Part shown: positions 1 to 6,480 of the stretch, one piece after another | How positions within the stretch are numbered: the first letter of the stretch is position 1 | Layout: each line of letters begins with the position of its first letter | NCBI GenBank assembly: GCA_028287885.1 | Contig: JAQBOT010000129.1 | Coordinates: forward strand, 1-7,613 | DNA length: 7,613 bases | Origin: Pedobacter sp. | GTDB taxonomy: Bacteria > Bacteroidota > Bacteroidia > Sphingobacteriales > Sphingobacteriaceae | Direction: 5' to 3' | The notes under the pieces: generated by a model | Databases searched by the model: none | Told to the model about the DNA's origin: nothing | Seen by the model: only the letters and a program-made list of their open reading frames with translations | Made by a program: the position numbers and the translations under genes

Positions 1-89
1 GCAGCCCCAGACTAACGGTCTGTATTTAAGTAAATTGTATGCGGTATAAAAATTGCCTTACTATGATTGTAGCGGTTACAAATTAATGA

Positions 90-108
90 TTCCGGCGGAT
101 GACCGGAA
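90..108. repeat. GC-rich inverted repeat upstream of the HTH gene
   Basis: Six-base perfect arms, TTCCGG at 90-95 and CCGGAA at 103-108, flank a 7-base spacer. The repeat stands out in an A/T-rich stretch about 150 bp before the HTH gene. No T-tract follows on either strand, so it does not look like an intrinsic terminator. It could be an operator, a leader-RNA hairpin, or chance. The rest of 1-259 shows no gene, and I found no convincing TAnnTTTG promoter in it. Confidence 0.3.
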
Positions 109-259
109 CTAAAAGCTGAAACAAGAAACGTACACTGTGAATAATTGAGTAACATATTCCACACATGTGAAAGTGGATACACGAAATGCACAGATGTTCA
201 GATTAGAGGAACAAACGAATAGGATATATTATTAACACTTTTCAAAAATAATCAAGCTT

Positions 260-661
260 ATGCAAATTCATCATGGACAAATCTTAGAACGAGTAGTTAG
301 GCGCAATGGTCACTCTATTAGTGACGTCGCACGCTTAACCAATGTAAACAGACGTTCCGTTTATAACTGGTTTAATCAACAACACCTTAAACCTGAAATA
401 ATCTACAGGATCGGTTGTGTGATTGATCATGACTTTTCTGTCGAATTACCACATCTTTTTACACCTGACGATTTTAAGAAGGATCTTAAGAAGAGTGCCG
501 CTGTCAATTACAACACAGAAGAAGCTACCGATCCTTACAACAAACACTACTGGAAAGACAAGTACATAGATTTATTGGAAAGATACAACACGCTACTTTC
601 TGATAAGGTAACGCTGGGCGTAGCTGGTGTGTTATGTATAATGCAAATGCATTTACGATAG
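260..661 (+). CDS. Small helix-turn-helix protein, Sphingobacteriaceae type
   Basis: This encodes a 133-residue protein with an N-terminal helix-turn-helix at about residues 19-39. The first helix is SISDVARL (19-26), a short turn TNVN follows, and RRSVYNWF (31-38) is the probable recognition helix. That pattern is typical of Xre- or transposase-like HTH domains, so DNA binding is likely. The middle (about 58-72) is an acidic and aromatic stretch. Residues 93-113 form a predicted amphipathic helix rich in Tyr, Trp and Leu (YWKDKYIDLLERYNTLL), probably a dimerisation or partner-binding element. The last 15 residues are hydrophobic but too short and mixed for a confident membrane segment. I recall similar proteins with the same HTH-plus-tail layout in Sphingobacteriaceae genomes, usually annotated only as HTH-domain proteins. 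The gene is monocistronic by spacing. The ATG at 260 follows an A-rich leader, as is normal in Bacteroidota. Target and regulon are unknown. Confidence 0.85.
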   Translation: MQIHHGQILERVVRRNGHSISDVARLTNVNRRSVYNWFNQQHLKPEIIYRIGCVIDHDFSVELPHLFTPDDFKKDLKKSAAVNYNTEEATDPYNKHYWKDKYIDLLERYNTLLSDKVTLGVAGVLCIMQMHLR

Positions 662-853
662 TTCTTAAAGTCAACTCAAACCCTTATAGTAACAATCACA
701 GTCATATTTGGACGAAACTTACATTATAAATCAATTTACCCGGGAATGGCTAATGTCAGACACTGGATACTAAGCGCATAAGGATACGGCGTTACATCTG
801 TTTCTGGTCAGGTGTACGTCCCCTTGCAAGGATTCACTATTTAAATCCAAAGA

Positions 854-885
854 TTTGTACAACAAAATGTTGAGTTTTAAGTTTG
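854..885 (+). promoter_or_regulatory. Bacteroidota-type promoter for the DUF4142 gene
   Basis: A -33 element TTTG (854-857) and a -7 element TAAGTTTG (878-885) are separated by 20 bp. This is a full match to the established Bacteroidota consensus (TTTG, 19-21 bp, TAnnTTTG). Transcription should start near 890, giving a leader of about 25 nt before the ATG at 915. It probably drives both the lipoprotein gene and the 83-residue gene behind it. Confidence 0.75.
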
Positions 886-898
886 TATATTCTATACA
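884..898. promoter_or_regulatory. Inverted repeat over the predicted transcription start (possible operator)
   Basis: TGTATA (884-889) and TATACA (893-898) are perfect 6-base arms around a 3-base spacer. The repeat begins within the -7 element and covers the expected start of transcription of the DUF4142 gene, which is a classic place for a repressor site. The spacing differs by one base from the E. coli LexA box, so no known regulator is assigned. Confidence 0.35.
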
Positions 899-914
899 TC
901 CTTAATTTCAATAT

Positions 915-1454
915 ATGAAGAATCTAAGAAAATTAATGCTTGCGACAGCCTTTATTGGGCTGCTCGCCTCGATGCAGTCATGTAAATCCAAAGATGACGC
1001 CAACTATCAAATGGACAACCAGACCTTCGTGAACCAGGCATCCAGCAGTAACAATTTTGAGATTGCCGCGGGAACTTTAGCAACGACGAAGAGCAGTAAT
1101 ACACTTATATTACAGTATGGGAGCAAAATGGCAAGCGAACACACAGGTGTTGGTAGAGATTTAACTGCCATCGCGTCGTCGAAAAACCTGAATGTCTCTA
1201 CCACCTTGCAGGCTGATCATCAAACAAAAATTAACGCGTTGGCGTCACTATCTGGTGCACAGTTCGACGAACAGTTTATTAGCATGATGATTTCCTCACA
1301 TCAAGAGGCCATTTCTCTGTTCCAGAACGCCTCAAGTTCTAGGGGAGTAATGGACGGCGACTTGCGTAATTTTGCAGCAAACAAGCTACCATCATTGAAG
1401 GCGCATTTGCAGGAAGCACAAAGCTTGCAAACTAAGGTTCAGGCTGCACCGTAG
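915..1454 (+). CDS. DUF4142 lipoprotein
   Basis: This encodes a 179-residue exported protein. Residues 1-22 are a lipoprotein signal peptide: positive N-region (KNLRK), hydrophobic core (about 7-19), then a lipobox ending SMQSC with Cys23 as the lipidation site. The mature start is C-K-S-K-D-D. The Lys-Asp-Asp resembles the lipoprotein export signal that sends Bacteroidota lipoproteins to the cell surface. Residues about 36-175 match DUF4142, an all-helical, ferritin-like four-helix bundle fold. Visible family features are FVNQAS near the start, the MASEH block with His76, ISSHQEAI with His129, and LPSLKAHLQEA with His164. The molecular role of DUF4142 is not established; members are often linked to envelope stress, and metal binding by the histidines is only a conjecture. 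The gene has a consensus promoter and is followed after 30 bp by the next gene on the same strand. Confidence 0.88.
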   Translation: MKNLRKLMLATAFIGLLASMQSCKSKDDANYQMDNQTFVNQASSSNNFEIAAGTLATTKSSNTLILQYGSKMASEHTGVGRDLTAIASSKNLNVSTTLQADHQTKINALASLSGAQFDEQFISMMISSHQEAISLFQNASSSRGVMDGDLRNFAANKLPSLKAHLQEAQSLQTKVQAAP

Positions 1455-1484
1455 TTAAACAGAATAACCCTTTGTAGTGAGAGT

Positions 1485-1736
1485 ATGGAACTTAAAGAAC
1501 CGGTATTGAAGTTGCTTAATAAACTATATGAACCGGATTGCATGATAGAAATCAAATTCAAACGCTATGATCTTGCGGTTAAAACTGATGAAGCTGGGCG
1601 ACCAATATTGCTCTACATGGGGCAGCGAGATGAGCAGGGGAGTATAAAAGGTGAAAGGTATACCAGACGTTTAAAATTTGATAATTCTGGCAATATGATA
1701 AAAGACCATTGGGAACATAAAGGAAAGGCGACGTGA
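1485..1736 (+). CDS. Conserved hypothetical protein, 83 residues
   Basis: This is a small, charged, soluble protein with no signal peptide, membrane segment or recognised domain. It begins with an amphipathic helix (KEPVLKLLNKLYEP, 4-17). It continues with what look like short beta strands (IEIKFKRYDLAVKT, then RPILLYMGQRDEQG), a basic RYTRRLKFD segment, and the ending KDHWEHKGKAT. I recall close homologues as uncharacterised proteins in Sphingobacteriaceae, which supports it being a real gene. It starts 30 bp after the DUF4142 stop codon with no clear promoter of its own, so it is probably co-transcribed. Its stop codon sits in the loop of the terminator that ends the unit. Function unknown. 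Confidence 0.75.
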   Translation: MELKEPVLKLLNKLYEPDCMIEIKFKRYDLAVKTDEAGRPILLYMGQRDEQGSIKGERYTRRLKFDNSGNMIKDHWEHKGKAT

Positions 1737-1756
1737 CAGTCGCCTTTCTCTTTTTT
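1723..1756 (+). terminator. Rho-independent terminator overlapping a stop codon
   Basis: GAAAGGCGAC (1723-1732) pairs with GTCGCCTTTC (1739-1748) around a 6-base loop, followed by a T-rich run ending in six Ts (1751-1756). The 5' arm lies inside the coding region of the 83-residue gene, and that gene's TGA (1734-1736) is in the loop. The T-tract touches the stop codon (1755-1757) of the convergent hydrolase gene. On the minus strand no U-tract follows the hairpin, so it should act mainly on plus-strand transcripts. Confidence 0.85.
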
Positions 1757-3596
1757 AATGCAAATTAGGGCCATTAGAGTAAAGCAGTCCTTCTGGTACA
1801 TTTAATTCACCGGTTTCAAAGTCTATCAGTCCATTAACCTCTTCTTCAATGTTCGTCGCCTGGGTATAAACGTCCCCCGCAATCCTTCGCTTCCGAAGCT
1901 CCTTTTTAAACATAGAAATCTTTTTTGTCCTTTCCACATCGTCCGCGGGCCCTCCATAATATGTAAACCCGAAGCCGCCCCATTCACTTACGATTAGTGG
2001 AACCTGCTTACGAAAAAAGAATGGATCCCCAACAACCAGTGGGAATGCGGCAACCCCAGTGTTTTTTCCAGCTTCCAGATTGTCTAATACTTCCTTCCAC
2101 TTGTCCAGATCAGGTGTATAAAGATGTGCCGTTAGAAGGTCTGTTTTCAAGCGTCCTTCAAAAGATATGTGTTGCCATCCATCATTGTCTACAACTAAAA
2201 ACTGCGGATGTGCAATTTGCATGTAGTGATACATATCCATGATGTACTGTCGAGTTTCTGGGTTCGTTGCGATGTCCTGCGCACCCCAGTCCTCATTGTA
2301 CAGGCTCCAGATGATTACAGAGGGATGGGTACCGATCAAGGCAAGCATTCTTAAAAGTTCTGCCTTGTGATTAATCCGACTTACGGTAGTAGAACGATGC
2401 GGGCTGGGAACCTCAACCCAGAGGAGCAAGCCAATTTTGTCAGCAAGATTATAAATCCTTGGGTCTACCCCAGCTATATGTATCCGAACCAAATTACAGC
2501 CAAGGCGTTTCATAGCCGTCATGTGCATTTTTATTTGTTCGTATGTTGCAAGACCGGGCTGGTAAAGTATTCCGTTTAAGTATAGCTCCTTACTATTCAA
2601 AAAGATTCGGGATCCCCTGGCTTCTATTTTTCGTAATCCAAAGTGTGCTTCGATCTCTGAGCAATAACAATCTTCAGCAATAAGCTTTGCAATCAGCCGG
2701 TACAGATGCGGCTGTTCTGGCGTCCATAACTTCGCGTCTGGAATCTCGATGACAAGCCGCTGTTGTTTTTGACCAGCCTCTAAGACCAAGCAGTATTCAT
2801 CCATGGCAATTGGAACAGGGTCCGCCTGTTTCCGATTAAAAACATGCAGTTGGATCTTATATTTCCCAGGGTTTTGGATCCTTGTTGTAAAATTGAATCG
2901 TACAAGATTATCCTCCACAACACTAACTACACCGATTCTGGAGCGCAGCCTGTTTCGTTCTACGGTCTCAAGCCAGATGCTGCGTACACCGCCGGAATAA
3001 GTCTGATACCAAATTCCCCCGCGCTTGTAGACAGAGGATTCCTGTTTGCCGCGCGTGGTATCTGCATCCATTGTGGCAACAATCCTTATTGTTATTCGGT
3101 TGTTGTCTTTTAAAATCTGATCATCCAGTTCATAGGAAAACGACGTGTACTCACCAAAATGCACCTCTTCTCCTTCTATTGTTTTTAATGGAAATCCATT
3201 GAGCCAAACTTGCGTTTCATATCCGCAAGCCCCAAAAGTTAACTGCAACAAGGAGCAATTCTTTTCAACTCTTTTGGGTAGCGGAAATTCACGCTCATAC
3301 CAAACAATTACCTTATCGTGCCATAATTTGTGCGTTCCGTCAACATTTAACAAGTGTGCTTCAACACTTCCAGGCCAATTTGCCTTCGCGGTATATTCAT
3401 GAGCAACGTACCAGTTATCTGTAAGCCCGCTGTTTTCGGCATCATGTGCAAACTTCCACTCTCCATCAAGCAAAATAGATGTATTCGGCCGGATCACTGC
3501 TCTGGGTATCGGGTTGATGTAATCGTCCTCATCGAAAAAGACTGCCTCGCGGCTCTTTGTTAAACTGTAATTTGGATGTACTACTTTTTCAGGCAT
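1755..3596 (-). CDS. Glycoside hydrolase family 2 (beta-galactosidase/beta-glucuronidase-like), cytoplasmic
   Basis: This is a 613-residue retaining glycosidase of GH2 (clan GH-A), about the length of E. coli beta-glucuronidase. It has an N-terminal jelly-roll sugar-binding domain (about 40-210), an immunoglobulin-like beta-sandwich (about 215-325) and a C-terminal TIM barrel (about 326-605). The acid/base Glu435 lies in SLYNEDWG, the nucleophile Glu538 in VSEWGGFGF, and Arg371/His373 sit in the family's RxH strand. The barrel ends with the usual DVYTQATNIEEEVNGL block (575-590). Both catalytic acids are present, so it should be active. There is no signal peptide or lipobox, so it should act in the cytoplasm on imported sugars or glycosides. 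The N-x-K motif of true beta-glucuronidases is not visible near the C-terminus, so glucuronidase activity is less likely; the exact substrate cannot be read. No SusC/SusD or transporter genes adjoin it, unlike a polysaccharide utilisation locus. I saw no good promoter in 3597-3700. Confidence 0.92.
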   Translation of the reverse strand: MPEKVVHPNYSLTKSREAVFFDEDDYINPIPRAVIRPNTSILLDGEWKFAHDAENSGLTDNWYVAHEYTAKANWPGSVEAHLLNVDGTHKLWHDKVIVWYEREFPLPKRVEKNCSLLQLTFGACGYETQVWLNGFPLKTIEGEEVHFGEYTSFSYELDDQILKDNNRITIRIVATMDADTTRGKQESSVYKRGGIWYQTYSGGVRSIWLETVERNRLRSRIGVVSVVEDNLVRFNFTTRIQNPGKYKIQLHVFNRKQADPVPIAMDEYCLVLEAGQKQQRLVIEIPDAKLWTPEQPHLYRLIAKLIAEDCYCSEIEAHFGLRKIEARGSRIFLNSKELYLNGILYQPGLATYEQIKMHMTAMKRLGCNLVRIHIAGVDPRIYNLADKIGLLLWVEVPSPHRSTTVSRINHKAELLRMLALIGTHPSVIIWSLYNEDWGAQDIATNPETRQYIMDMYHYMQIAHPQFLVVDNDGWQHISFEGRLKTDLLTAHLYTPDLDKWKEVLDNLEAGKNTGVAAFPLVVGDPFFFRKQVPLIVSEWGGFGFTYYGGPADDVERTKKISMFKKELRKRRIAGDVYTQATNIEEEVNGLIDFETGELNVPEGLLYSNGPNLH

Positions 3597-3769
3597 AATG
3601 GAGTTTATATTCGTGAATATCTGTTGATGCTAATCGTCCTCTCAAAGCCCGCATTTGATAATGTCCGTCCTTTCAGCCATTTGGAGAACTAATTATGATT
3701 GGTACGTGCATACTCATTAACGGTAGGTCGTGGCTTTTGTTTTTTATTAAAAATAGCTGAATCACCGCA

Positions 3770-3801
3770 TTATAGTAGCAACCATTTGCAGTATATCTTT
3801 G
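3770..3801 (+). promoter_or_regulatory. Probable promoter of the alcohol dehydrogenase gene
   Basis: A perfect -7 element TATCTTTG (3794-3801) lies 24 bp before the ATG at 3826. The -33 position, 20 bp upstream, holds TTAT (3770-3773), only a half match to TTTG. The leader would be about 20 nt and is A-rich just before the start. This is the clearest signal in the 229-bp divergent region 3597-3825. Confidence 0.55.
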
Positions 3802-3825
3802 TTAAAGTATAAATAATCTTAAAAA

Positions 3826-4872
3826 ATGAAAGCAGTTAAAGCATATGCAGCACAAGGCCCCGATAAACCGGTAGCGCCTTATGAACTAGACAGACGTGAA
3901 CCGGGTGCGGACGACGTAGAAATAAAGATTTTGTATTGTGGGGTATGCCATTCAGATATTCACACCGTAAGAAATGAGTGGGCAGGTACCATGTATCCAG
4001 TTGTTCCCGGTCACGAGATCGTAGGAACAGTGACTCGAGTAGGCGAGGGTGTCAGTCGCTACAAAGTTGGAGACACGGTAGGCGTAGGATGTTTTGTTGA
4101 TTCCTGCGGTCATTGCAGGAACTGTTCAGAAGACAATGAGCAATATTGCGAAAACGGGAATTCTCAAACTTATAACTCGTTTTTACAGGATAAGAAAACA
4201 ATCACATACGGTGGGTACTCTACCCACATCGTAGTTACGCAAAAATTCGTTTTAAGCGTATCCGACAAGCTTCCATTGGAAAAGGTTGCTCCACTTTTAT
4301 GTGCTGGAATCACGACCTACTCACCATTGAAACATTGGAATGTGAAAGCTGGCGACAAATTGGCCGTAGTGGGATTAGGTGGTTTAGGGCATATGGCTGT
4401 GAAGCTTGCATCTTCGATGGGCGCTGAGGTAACGGTTTTAAGTCGTTCAAAGAATAAAGAGAAAGATGCTCAGGATCTGGGTGCACACCATTTTGAGATC
4501 TCCTCAGATCCGGAAACGATGAAGAAATTGGCCAATAGTTTTAATTTTATTATTGATACCGTTTCAGCACAGCACGATTACAACGACTATTTACCTTTAC
4601 TGTCTACCAACGGTGTCATGATCGTACTTGGAGCCCCTCCGAAACCATCAGAGGTAATTGCCTTTCATTTGATTGGCGGTCGCCGTAGCCTGGTAGGTTC
4701 TTTGGTAGGAGGGATAAAAGAAACCCAGGAAATGCTTGATTACTGCGCTGAGCATAACATCACTTCAGATGTTGAAATGATTAATATTGATCAAATCAAT
4801 GAAGCTTATGAACGTACGCTTGCAGGTGATGTTCATTATCGCTTCGTTATAGACATGGCCTCTCTGGCTTAG
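3826..4872 (+). CDS. Zinc-dependent NADP(H) alcohol dehydrogenase / aldehyde reductase
   Basis: This 348-residue protein of the medium-chain dehydrogenase/reductase superfamily belongs to the cinnamyl-alcohol-dehydrogenase-like branch (E. coli YahK, yeast Adh6). It reversibly oxidises primary alcohols, in practice often reducing aldehydes. Catalytic zinc ligands are Cys41 (GVCHSD), His63 in PGHE, and Cys159 (LLCAG). The structural zinc lobe has four cysteines at 94, 97, 100 and 108. The Rossmann fold shows GLGGLG at 183-188. The strand after it ends in SRS (206-208) with following lysines instead of an acidic residue. In this family that marks preference for NADP(H) over NAD(H). Length and motifs are complete. 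The protein is cytoplasmic, with no signal peptide. It appears monocistronic, with its own promoter and a strong terminator. The natural substrate cannot be deduced; general aldehyde detoxification is a plausible role. Confidence 0.93.
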   Translation: MKAVKAYAAQGPDKPVAPYELDRREPGADDVEIKILYCGVCHSDIHTVRNEWAGTMYPVVPGHEIVGTVTRVGEGVSRYKVGDTVGVGCFVDSCGHCRNCSEDNEQYCENGNSQTYNSFLQDKKTITYGGYSTHIVVTQKFVLSVSDKLPLEKVAPLLCAGITTYSPLKHWNVKAGDKLAVVGLGGLGHMAVKLASSMGAEVTVLSRSKNKEKDAQDLGAHHFEISSDPETMKKLANSFNFIIDTVSAQHDYNDYLPLLSTNGVMIVLGAPPKPSEVIAFHLIGGRRSLVGSLVGGIKETQEMLDYCAEHNITSDVEMINIDQINEAYERTLAGDVHYRFVIDMASLA

Positions 4873-4884
4873 GTGTTATTACCC

Positions 4885-4925
4885 AAAAAAAAGTCCTGAT
4901 CACTTGAGGTGATCAGGACTTTTTT
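4885..4925. terminator. Bidirectional intrinsic terminator between convergent genes
   Basis: GTCCTGATCAC (4893-4903) and GTGATCAGGAC (4909-4919) form an 11-bp perfect stem with a 5-base loop. Eight As lie on the left (4885-4892) and six Ts on the right (4920-4925). Each strand therefore reads hairpin plus U-tract, so it can end both the dehydrogenase transcript and the inositol-phosphate synthase transcript. The two stop codons are only 70 bp apart. Confidence 0.92.
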
Positions 4926-4942
4926 ATATTTAGAACTGCTGA

Positions 4943-6148
4943 TTAAGCCAGTTCTTTTTTTCTTAATTGTTTTCTAGTTGATTCCGTAAGCTCTCTTTTT
5001 GCTAAAGCATGGCACTCAAAAATTGCATCGGCAAACATCATCTGCTCAGGTGGAGTTTTTTGAGTAGATGCAGATGGACCTCTCAAAGCACCAACCAATC
5101 CAAGTTCTCTCGCAACATATACGTAACGAATCGCATCAATTACTACACCTGCAGAATTTGGAGAATCTTGTACCGACAGTTGTGCGTCGAAGATAACGGG
5201 AGCACCCATGAAACCTTCAAGTTCAAGGCGGAAGTTGGCCACCTTGTTGTCGCCATAGTAAGCGATGTATTCAGATGGGCCAGCATGCAAAAAACTATCC
5301 TCGGTTGAGATTCCGCGAATGTCATTCTGAGCTCTGATCACATTTTCTTTTGAGATCTTTTTAGACTTCAAACGGTTTTTGTCTTCCATGTTTAAGAAAT
5401 CTGTATTTCCACCAACATTTCTTTGAATGTGGGCTTTAACGTGGTGACCTCTTTCAAACGCCAATTCCTGTAACATTTGGGAAACGATACTCGCACCAAA
5501 CTGACTACGCATGTCATCCCCAATGATTGGAATACCTGCGTCAATAAATCTTTGTTCCCAAACAAGATCTGAAGCAATGAAGACAGGAATACAGTTAACT
5601 AGAGAAATACCCAATTCAATGCAAATTTCAGCATAAAATTCAGTAGCCAATTGCGAACCAACGGGAAGGTAATTAATTAAAACCTCCGCTTTAGTTTCAA
5701 TAAGCTTTTCAACAATCTCCTTACGTAATGCAGTTACAAATGCTTTATCATAGTCAACTCCAAGAACTAAAAGGTCTGTATTCTTTAATTCATCACTAAT
5801 TACAAATCTATTGTTCTCTGGATAAGAAGCCATCAATGGAGATACACCATCTAATACAGGAGATCTGTAGATCATCGCTTCAGCATGGATATCGCTTTTT
5901 AAAACAATTGTACAATTCGGCTTAGCGAAAATATCATCTTTCAATGGAAGGCCTATTTTCCTTTCGTCAACGTCAAAGCCACATACAAATTCGATATTTG
6001 ATGCAGTGTAACCGCCTATATTTTCGGCCATCAAGCCAGATGTTTTCTCTGAAAATTTTGAGTAATATTCTACACCCTGAACTAGTGAACTGGCGCAATT
6101 ACCAACACCTACGATCGCAACTTTAATTTTGTTTTCCTGATTCTGCAT
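4943..6148 (-). CDS. ino1: Inositol-3-phosphate synthase (myo-inositol-1-phosphate synthase)
   Basis: This 401-residue NAD-dependent enzyme isomerises D-glucose 6-phosphate to 1D-myo-inositol 3-phosphate, the committed step of inositol synthesis. The N-terminal Rossmann motif is GVGNCASSL (14-22). Family blocks follow: NYLPVGS (159-165), GDDMRSQFGAS (210-220), GGNTDFLNM (246-254), the lysine-rich active-site segment KSKKISK (261-267), and DSPNSAGVVIDA (328-339). Length is near the compact bacterial form (actinobacterial Ino1 is about 370 residues) and all main blocks are intact. In Bacteroidota the product is known to feed phosphatidylinositol and inositol sphingolipids, as in the Bacteroides thetaiotaomicron inositol-lipid cluster. 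No phosphatidylinositol-phosphate synthase or phosphatase gene is seen here, so the rest of the pathway must lie elsewhere. The ATG at 6148 is preceded by an A/T-rich leader without Shine-Dalgarno, and the gene ends at the shared terminator. Confidence 0.95.
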   Translation of the reverse strand: MQNQENKIKVAIVGVGNCASSLVQGVEYYSKFSEKTSGLMAENIGGYTASNIEFVCGFDVDERKIGLPLKDDIFAKPNCTIVLKSDIHAEAMIYRSPVLDGVSPLMASYPENNRFVISDELKNTDLLVLGVDYDKAFVTALRKEIVEKLIETKAEVLINYLPVGSQLATEFYAEICIELGISLVNCIPVFIASDLVWEQRFIDAGIPIIGDDMRSQFGASIVSQMLQELAFERGHHVKAHIQRNVGGNTDFLNMEDKNRLKSKKISKENVIRAQNDIRGISTEDSFLHAGPSEYIAYYGDNKVANFRLELEGFMGAPVIFDAQLSVQDSPNSAGVVIDAIRYVYVARELGLVGALRGPSASTQKTPPEQMMFADAIFECHALAKRELTESTRKQLRKKELA

Positions 6149-6260
6149 TATAAATTTATTGTTATCTACCTGACAATAAAATTAGGATGAACTTGTAAAC
6201 TTAAGTTTTAGGCCTTCCTTTATTGCTTTTGGTACTTTCTAGTTAAAATAAATATTTCAC

Positions 6261-6268
6261 CAAAAATA
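6261..6268 (-). promoter_or_regulatory. Possible -7 element for ino1
   Basis: Read on the minus strand this is TATTTTTG, a full match to TAnnTTTG. No TTTG-like -33 element is found 19-21 bp upstream. The leader would be about 105 nt, long for this window. Nearer one-mismatch candidates exist (for example TAAGTTTA on the minus strand near 6200), so the assignment is weak. Confidence 0.3.
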
Positions 6269-6403
6269 TTGAAAGTTCTGATGAAATCCTGTATTGCGAC
6301 ATAAATTTCCAGTCCAATACGAAGAAGTTGCACAAAAGTTACAAATTCACAACTCTTTTAGATGCAAAATGTTTGCCCTTATTGAAAGTTTTTAACCTTA
6401 TAA

Positions 6404-6435
6404 TTATCACCCAATACATTTTACCCTTAGTTTTG
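6404..6435 (+). promoter_or_regulatory. Probable promoter of the HipA-like kinase / DUF3037 pair
   Basis: The -7 element TAGTTTTG (6428-6435) fully matches TAnnTTTG. The -33 position 20 bp upstream is TTAT (6404-6407), the same half match seen before the dehydrogenase gene. Transcription would start near 6441, about 40 nt before the ATG at 6481. This supports the pair being transcribed as an independent unit. Confidence 0.5.
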
Positions 6436-6480
6436 CGAACAACTGCTCTGATTGTTGATTGATCAGTGTTTAACCAAAAT

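Larger units (their letters stand above)
6149..6480. other. Divergent intergenic region between ino1 and the HipA-like kinase
   Basis: This is a 332-bp A/T-rich non-coding stretch between two genes read outward from it. It holds a plausible -7 element for each direction, listed separately. I saw no tRNA, no riboswitch-like architecture and no credible small ORF. A minus-strand ORF that enters it from 6731 is an antisense shadow of the kinase gene. Confidence 0.6.

Noticed and set aside
2..49. Short open frame from the left edge ending in TAA at 47-49, possibly the tail of an upstream gene
   Set aside because: Only 15 codons with no recognisable motif, too little to call a partial gene.
746..781. 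Tiny plus-strand ORF (11 codons) in the 662-914 gap
   Set aside because: Too short, without a supporting promoter or motif. I see no gene in this gap apart from the promoter at its right end.
884..898. LexA (SOS) box
   Set aside because: The TGT-to-ACA spacing is 9 bases instead of the 8 of the E. coli box, and the gene has no SOS context. Kept only as an unassigned inverted repeat.
842..995. Direct repeat of 13 bases (TAAATCCAAAGAT) at 842-854 and 983-995
   Set aside because: One copy is upstream and the other is in coding sequence. A 13-base repeat is expected roughly by chance in a window of this size.
6251..6270. AATATT inverted repeat near the putative ino1 promoter
   Set aside because: A/T-only arms in an A/T-rich region are likely to arise by chance.
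6466..6480. GTG start adding five residues to the kinase
   Set aside because: The ATG at 6481 fits the A-rich leader and family start better, and GTG starts are uncommon in Bacteroidota.
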